NCBI GenBank assembly: GCA_003552325.1
Contig: PUKM01000016.1
Location: 1-6,021, forward strand
DNA length: 6,021 nucleotides
Direction of reading: 5' to 3'
Source: Natrialbaceae archaeon
GTDB lineage: Archaea; Halobacteriota; Halobacteria; Halobacteriales; Natrialbaceae
The notes under the pieces were generated by a model. That model searched no databases. It had not been told where the DNA came from and saw nothing but the letters and a program-made list of their open reading frames with translations. A program made the position numbers and the translations under genes. Below, in pieces: positions 2,759-6,021 of this stretch. Numbering within the stretch: position 1 is the first letter of the stretch; each line of letters begins with the position of its first letter.

Positions 2759-4288
2759 ATGGAATTCAACAAGCCAAAGCAAACGGTCGCGGAGGAGACG
2801 CGAACGACCAACTACGAAGGTGGGGAAGCGTTCGAGCCTGCCGGCCCTCGACTCGCACTGTACAAGCGCACGATCAACCAGCTGCTGGAGGGCTCGTTCT
2901 ACGAGACCGATGACGAGCAGCTCGCTGCTGTCGTCCGGCGGTTCGACGCCGCGGCAGACGAGGATCCAGAGTTCGTCCTGAAGCTCGCGGCGTACGCGCG
3001 GCAGGAACTCTACCTGCGGGACATTCCACAGGTCCTGCTCGTACTGGCAGCCAACGACGACCGGTTCAAGGATGACTCACCCGAGTCGCTCATCCGCGAG
3101 TGGGCTCCAGCGATCATCCAACGGATGGACGAGACGGCGACCGCGCTCGCCATCCACGACCAGCTGTTCGGCGGGACTGCCCCGTGGCCGCTTCGACGCG
3201 GCATCGAAGACGCACTCGTCTCGATGGTGGACGCCTACACCCTGGGCAAGTACGAACTGTCGCGGCGTGAGGTGACGCTGCACGACGTGTTCAATCGCGT
3301 CCACCCCAAGCCGGTCGACGCCGACCAGGAGGTGCTGTTCGAGCGATTCATGCGCGGCGACCTCGACGACTATCCCGACGTCGAACCGTTGCCATCGCCG
3401 AACACGTGGGAGACGGTTATCTCCGAGCGCGGCAACACCCGGGACGCCTGGGAGACGCTCCTCGAAGACGACGAATACACGCTGCCGATCTTCGCGTCGA
3501 TCCGGAACCTCCGGAACATGCTCGAAGCTGGCGTCGACGAGGACACCGTCGTAGGCCACCTTGACCTGGAAGCAGTCCGGTACGCGCCGCTGTACCCGTT
3601 CCGGTACTACCAGGCGTACACCGCGCTCCAGAATGCTGACGTCCAAGCACTAGCGGTCGAGCGGTGGCTGGAGGACGCAATCGACGTCGCTGTCGAGACG
3701 GTTCCTGACGGACTCGGAGACACGTTCGTCGCCGTGGACCTCTCAGGGTCGATGGATATGGCGCTATCCACGAACAGCACGCTCAGGCTGAAGGAGATCG
3801 GTGCGTTGTTCGGTGCGATCCTGGCCGACCAAGGTGCCGAAGTTGGCGGGTTCGGTGACGACTTCCAGACCGTTCCGATGCACGTCGACACGCCAGTACT
3901 GCAGCGCCAAGATGCGGTGCTGGCCATCGACGAGGACGTCGGGAACTCAACGAACGGCTGGAAGGCACTGGAGTACCTCCGCGACCGAGGCGAGCCGGTC
4001 GAGCGTATCGTCGTCTTCACCGACATGCAGATCTGGGACAGCACGCCATTCACGGCACGCGATACCCAGACGGTCAAGGAGGCGTTCGACGCGTATCGGG
4101 ACGGGGTCTCCTCGGACACCGCGTTGTATCTCGTCGACCTTGCATCCTACGGCCACCTCGTGACGCCGGAAGGCTACGAGAACGTCTACAACGTCTCCGG
4201 CTGGTCCGAGAACGTCCTCTCGTTCATCGAACACGCCGAAAACCCGAAGCAGGTCATCGATGAGATCGACGCGTTCGAACCTGCATAG
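2759..4288 (+). CDS. TROVE domain protein, Ro60/Rsr family, 509 aa
   Basis: The N-terminal part (about residues 30-310) is a helical TROVE domain, recognisable from LAAYARQELYLRDIPQVLL (76-94) and HDVFNRVHPKP (175-185). In Ro60 and bacterial Rsr this ring of helical repeats binds Y RNA on its surface and the 3' ends of misfolded RNAs in its cavity. The C-terminal part is a von Willebrand A domain with a complete metal site: DLSGSM at 327-332, T398 in GNSTNGW and TD at 421-422 in VFTDMQIWD, the position of TDNETW in Ro60. The length of about 510 matches the family. I chose ATG 2759 because it precedes MEFNKPKQT; the frame is also open from TTG 2708, which adds 17 less likely residues. No Shine-Dalgarno is evident. 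It follows the tRNA island by 68 nt and is itself followed by tRNA-Gly, so RNA quality control or RNA sequestration around this array is a sensible inference. The protein is cytoplasmic, with no signal peptide. Confidence 0.93.
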   Translation: MEFNKPKQTVAEETRTTNYEGGEAFEPAGPRLALYKRTINQLLEGSFYETDDEQLAAVVRRFDAAADEDPEFVLKLAAYARQELYLRDIPQVLLVLAANDDRFKDDSPESLIREWAPAIIQRMDETATALAIHDQLFGGTAPWPLRRGIEDALVSMVDAYTLGKYELSRREVTLHDVFNRVHPKPVDADQEVLFERFMRGDLDDYPDVEPLPSPNTWETVISERGNTRDAWETLLEDDEYTLPIFASIRNLRNMLEAGVDEDTVVGHLDLEAVRYAPLYPFRYYQAYTALQNADVQALAVERWLEDAIDVAVETVPDGLGDTFVAVDLSGSMDMALSTNSTLRLKEIGALFGAILADQGAEVGGFGDDFQTVPMHVDTPVLQRQDAVLAIDEDVGNSTNGWKALEYLRDRGEPVERIVVFTDMQIWDSTPFTARDTQTVKEAFDAYRDGVSSDTALYLVDLASYGHLVTPEGYENVYNVSGWSENVLSFIEHAENPKQVIDEIDAFEPA

Positions 4289-4316
4289 CGTTGCCCCCCT
4301 CATCTTTCTCCGTCAA

Positions 4317-4389
4317 GCGCGAGTAGTGTAGTTCGGTATCACACGGTCGTGCCACAACCGAGACGGGCGTTCGAATCGTCCCTCGCGCA
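4317..4389 (+). tRNA. tRNA-Gly(GCC)
   Basis: The acceptor gcgcgag/ctcgcgc (4317-4323/4382-4388) is perfect. The D arm gtg/cac has the tRNA-Gly-like sequence tagtgtag..ggtatcac. The anticodon arm cggtc-gtgccac-aaccg (4344-4360) has anticodon GCC at 4351-4353 and one C-A mismatch at 31-39. The T arm is gggcg-ttcgaat-cgtcc with one G-T pair. The discriminator is A4389. It lies 28 nt after the TROVE stop codon. Confidence 0.9.
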
Positions 4390-4438
4390 CTCAGAGCGCA
4401 GCTCGTAGACTAGACAGTCCGAGCGACGCTCTTCAGCA

Positions 4439-4445
4439 GAGGTGA
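4439..4445 (+). promoter_or_regulatory. Ribosome binding site GAGGTGA
   Basis: GAGGTGA matches the 16S rRNA anti-Shine-Dalgarno tail and ends 4 nt before the ATG at 4450, which fixes the start of the next gene. Confidence 0.75.
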
Positions 4446-4449
4446 CATC

Positions 4450-4743
4450 ATGGCAATCTCCAGTGACAACGGCCCCGAACCGACGACGACTGCTGTCGTC
4501 ACGATCCGTATCCCATGTGGCGCAGACAGCGATCTCGTCACCGACGCCGAGAAGCGTCTCTCGCGGGCCGAGAACATCGATACCGTCACGGTTGACGAGA
4601 TGCACGGTATCGCCCCGAAGCTTTCGGCAACAGCCATTACCGTCGGCATCACCATTCGTTGGACCACGACAATGACTGATGCGCAGGTGAGGAGACGGCT
4701 CGCCAAGGCCCCTGGCCTTGAGTCGATCAAGCGTATCGGATGA
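4450..4743 (+). CDS. Hypothetical protein, 97 aa
   Basis: A small protein that I do not recognise. It alternates beta-strand-like stretches (TTTAVVTIRIPCG, NIDTVTVDEMHGI, SATAITVGITIRW) with two helical ones (residues about 29-39, and TDAQVRRRLAKAPGLESIKRIG at the end). The order strand-helix-strand-strand-helix is compatible with a small ferredoxin-like alpha/beta fold, which is common among RNA-binding, metal-binding and regulatory modules. That is a reading of the pattern, not a family assignment. It has one cysteine, no membrane segment and no signal peptide. The strong ribosome binding site and good haloarchaeal codon use support a real gene. It lies 60 nt after tRNA-Gly and could be transcribed with it, while the next gene has its own promoter. 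Confidence 0.8.
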   Translation: MAISSDNGPEPTTTAVVTIRIPCGADSDLVTDAEKRLSRAENIDTVTVDEMHGIAPKLSATAITVGITIRWTTTMTDAQVRRRLAKAPGLESIKRIG

Positions 4744-4772
4744 GTTGACTCGAACACCGCCCTTCCCGACGA

Positions 4773-4778
4773 TTTATG
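4773..4778 (+). promoter_or_regulatory. TATA-like box for a leaderless transcript
   Basis: TTTATG is centred about 26-27 nt before the ATG at 4802, the usual archaeal distance from TATA box to transcription start. Transcription would begin at or next to the start codon. No Shine-Dalgarno lies before 4802, in keeping with a leaderless mRNA. Confidence 0.6.
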
Positions 4779-4801
4779 CGGTCACCTGCTGACGAACATC
4801 T

Positions 4802-5404
4802 ATGGGCGGTATCGAGCTCCGGAATGGAACGCTCGTTGTCGAACGCGAGCCGAATCAGCTCGACGAGCTGGCGGTCAGATTCTCCGAAATTCTCGGGCAG
4901 TTCGACATTAAGCACGTCTACATCGCGGGATACGTCTCCATTCTCGCTGGCCGGGCACGGTCTACCGAAGACGTCGACGTCCTTATCGAACGGATCGACG
5001 AGGAGACTGCAGACGAACTCGCGGAGACACTCGACGAGGAGGGTTTCTGGGGACCGGCGATGCCGCTCTCTTCGATGTACGAAATGCTCGATAACGGCGA
5101 CAACATCTGGGTCGCCCCGGAAGAGCAGATTACTCCGCATCTCGAAGTGAAGTTCGCGCGTGACGAGTTCGACCGCGCGTCCCTGGAAAACGCTATCACG
5201 GCCAGAATTGGTGACGAAGCGATTTCGATTGGACCGTTAGAACTCCAGATCGCATACAAGCTCCATCTCAGCGCACAGAAGGACATCGAGGATGCGGTCC
5301 ACCTCTATACGCTCTTCGAGGAAAGTCTTAGTGTGCCCCGTCTCGAAGAATGGGTAACGCGACTCAACGTCGAAGACGAATATGAGCGACTCAAACGCGC
5401 CTGA
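4802..5404 (+). CDS. Nucleotidyltransferase-fold protein, 200 aa
   Basis: The sequence shows the core of the DNA polymerase beta-like nucleotidyltransferase fold: YIAGYVSILAGRARSTEDVD at 40-59, with the metal-binding acidic pair D57 and D59 and the R-x-T-x-D-x-D order typical of the AbiEii/MenT/DUF6036-like group. A third carboxylate may be E115 in HLEVKFA. The C-terminal LELQIAYKLHLSAQKDIEDA (about 174-193 region) has the K-x(n)-KD-x-ED signature of this group. The glycine is followed by Y44, where active enzymes usually have S or G, so activity is uncertain. Relatives include type IV toxins; MenT3 of Mycobacterium adds pyrimidines to tRNA-Ser 3' ends, which is suggestive beside an array with four serine tRNA genes but does not show the substrate here. 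It has its own TATA-like box and overlaps the next gene by 23 nt. A housekeeping or inactive homologue is equally possible. Confidence 0.8.
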   Translation: MGGIELRNGTLVVEREPNQLDELAVRFSEILGQFDIKHVYIAGYVSILAGRARSTEDVDVLIERIDEETADELAETLDEEGFWGPAMPLSSMYEMLDNGDNIWVAPEEQITPHLEVKFARDEFDRASLENAITARIGDEAISIGPLELQIAYKLHLSAQKDIEDAVHLYTLFEESLSVPRLEEWVTRLNVEDEYERLKRA

Positions 5405-5645
5405 GCACCTCGACGCCAAGCACGAACGCAACCGTGAGCAGCGCATAGAGGGCATCAAGCGCTGGGTCGAATACATCAAATCAGAGCCACCGGAGACGTG
5501 GGGGCCGCAGCAGAATGCGGTCGTCAACGACCAACTTGATGCGGCCCAAAGCGTGCAGACTTCGGCGTCCCACCAGCAACACGTAAAGGACGTGGCGGCC
5601 GAGATCATCGAAGCGAGCAGCGAGTCCGACGCTGAATCAAAGTAG
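5382..5645 (+). CDS. Small acidic protein overlapping the nucleotidyltransferase gene, 87 aa
   Basis: I do not recognise a family. The protein is hydrophilic, with a charged helical N-terminal part (HLDAKHERNREQRIEGIKRW, then VEYIK) and a polar, acidic tail rich in S, D and E. It has no cysteine, membrane segment or signal peptide. Its ATG lies 23 nt before the end of the nucleotidyltransferase gene in another frame, so translation is probably coupled and the two products are likely partners. Overlapping pairs of this kind are typical of toxin-antitoxin or enzyme-regulator genes. However, no HEPN motif (R-x4-6-H), winged-helix or kinase domain can be seen, so none of the known nucleotidyltransferase partners fits. 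The following 95 nt to the repeat cluster hold only a short taccc/gggta hairpin (5664-5679). Confidence 0.75.
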   Translation: MSDSNAPEHLDAKHERNREQRIEGIKRWVEYIKSEPPETWGPQQNAVVNDQLDAAQSVQTSASHQQHVKDVAAEIIEASSESDAESK

Positions 5646-5741
5646 CCGAGTCACTCGCAGCATTACCCGAATAGGGGTATGTTGGCGCGTCTACTGAACG
5701 AATTCCGTTAGACAATACTCCGACTAGCCTACACCATCAGG

Positions 5742-5797
5742 TGAGTGCTCACTCAGGTACCTGCGTATGTACGTGAGTACGTACATAGGTACGTACC
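5742..5797. repeat. Cluster of inverted repeats built on GTAC/ACGT
   Basis: First comes tgagtg-ct-cactca (5742-5755). Then tatgtacgt-gagt-acgtacata (5766-5787), a 9-bp inverted repeat, is flanked by ggtac (5756-5760) and gtacc (5793-5797), which also pair. The motif GTAC occurs about five times in 45 nt. The cluster ends some 15 nt before the TATA-like box of the next gene, where an operator for a dimeric or tetrameric regulator would lie. A replication or recombination site is an alternative. Confidence 0.75.
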
Positions 5798-5811
5798 CGA
5801 GGCGGAGATAG

Positions 5812-5818
5812 ATTTTAG
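5812..5818 (+). promoter_or_regulatory. TATA-like box before the last gene
   Basis: ATTTTAG is centred about 27-28 nt before the ATG at 5843, the spacing of a leaderless archaeal promoter. A purine-rich aggagggg (about 5818-5824) is too far from that ATG (about 19 nt) to be its ribosome binding site. Confidence 0.45.
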
Positions 5819-5842
5819 GAGGGGAGTCACTTTGTCGACGGG

Positions 5843-6021
5843 ATGTTTCGACGGTCGTTCCTCAGCGCTCTCTCAGCAGTACCGGTACTCCCACGGATCT
5901 TCGACCGCCCCCATCCAGATCAGCGGCCAGCTGTTCCATCCGAAGGCAATCTCATGTTCTGGTTCCATTTCTACGGGGCGATCCGACGCGACCGACCCAT
6001 GAGTACTGAACGAGCGCGAAA
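5843..6021 (+). CDS. 5' part of an unidentified gene, possible Tat-type N-terminus
   Basis: An open frame of 59 codons runs off the window end without a stop. It begins MFRRSFLSALSAVPVLPRIF. The RRSFL at residues 3-7 matches the core of a twin-arginine signal (RRxFL), which haloarchaea use for most exported proteins, but the following hydrophobic stretch is short and has two prolines, so export is only possible. The rest (WFHFYGAIRRDRP at about 41-53) gives no family. Support for the start is the TATA-like box 27 nt upstream. An alternative is that the true gene starts at the in-frame ATG 5999 (MSTERAR...), a very typical protein start, with the stretch before it being its leader. The sequence beyond the window would decide. 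Confidence 0.45.
   Translation, partial: MFRRSFLSALSAVPVLPRIFDRPHPDQRPAVPSEGNLMFWFHFYGAIRRDRPMSTERAR

Noticed and set aside
3077..4303. Long reverse-strand and alternative-frame open frames over the TROVE gene
   Set aside because: Antisense shadows of a strongly biased GC-rich coding sequence; the + frame carries clear TROVE and von Willebrand A motifs.
4289..4316. Terminator after the TROVE gene
   Set aside because: A C-run and a short pyrimidine stretch are present, but no T-run long enough for an archaeal terminator, and tRNA-Gly starts directly after.
5382..5645. HEPN toxin of an MNT-HEPN pair
   Set aside because: The 87-aa product is too short for a HEPN domain and lacks the R-x4-6-H motif.
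5745..6002. 85-aa frame starting inside the inverted-repeat cluster
   Set aside because: Its N-terminus is encoded by the palindromes and its composition is not haloarchaeal (few acidic residues, serine-rich). The frame from 5843 fits the TATA-like box better.

Overview
The window looks like haloarchaeal DNA, or an element that lives in a haloarchaeon. It is GC-rich, its proteins are strongly acidic, tRNA genes lack an encoded CCA, tRNA-Tyr starts with the archaeal C1-G72 pair, and two genes have a TATA-like box about 27 nt before an ATG, as expected for leaderless archaeal mRNAs. Long tRNA arrays with small hypothetical genes between them are known from large haloarchaeal tailed viruses. A provirus, virus or megaplasmid is therefore plausible, but no capsid, replication or integration gene is visible, so this is inference.

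Layout. Positions 1-239 hold no convincing gene but several hairpins. Positions 240-2690 are a tRNA island on the + strand, with twelve well-folded tRNAs: Pro-UGG, Ser-GCU, Ser-UGA, Ser-GGA, Leu-GAG, Leu-CAG, Tyr-GUA, Thr-UGU, Glu-CUC, a CAU tRNA, Glu-UUC and Arg-UCG. It also holds a tRNA-Ser(CGA) that has lost its T arm, and two small protein genes (402-542 and 1604-2008). The tRNA-Thr carries a D-loop insert of about 52 nt. Many spacers fold into hairpins that begin just after a tRNA 3' end. The largest is an 84-nt hairpin with about 36 base pairs (2136-2219). After it come two related tandem units (about 2296-2445 and 2446-2611) with T-arm/acceptor modules. In the second, the 3' half of a tRNA lies upstream of a matching 5' half, as in a circularly permuted tRNA gene.

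Positions 2759-4288 encode a TROVE-domain (Ro60/Rsr family) protein with a C-terminal von Willebrand A domain. This family binds misfolded RNAs and Y RNAs, so a Ro-like protein next to a tRNA island full of odd tRNA-like and hairpin RNAs is the main point of the window. My hypothesis is an RNA-handling module in which one or more of the structured RNAs act as Y-like RNAs of this Ro protein. tRNA-Gly(GCC) follows at 4317-4389.

Positions 4450-5645 hold a small hypothetical gene and an overlapping pair: a nucleotidyltransferase-fold protein (4802-5404) and a small acidic protein (5382-5645). The end of the window has a cluster of GTAC-type inverted repeats (5742-5797) upstream of a TATA-like box and a reading frame cut off by the window end.
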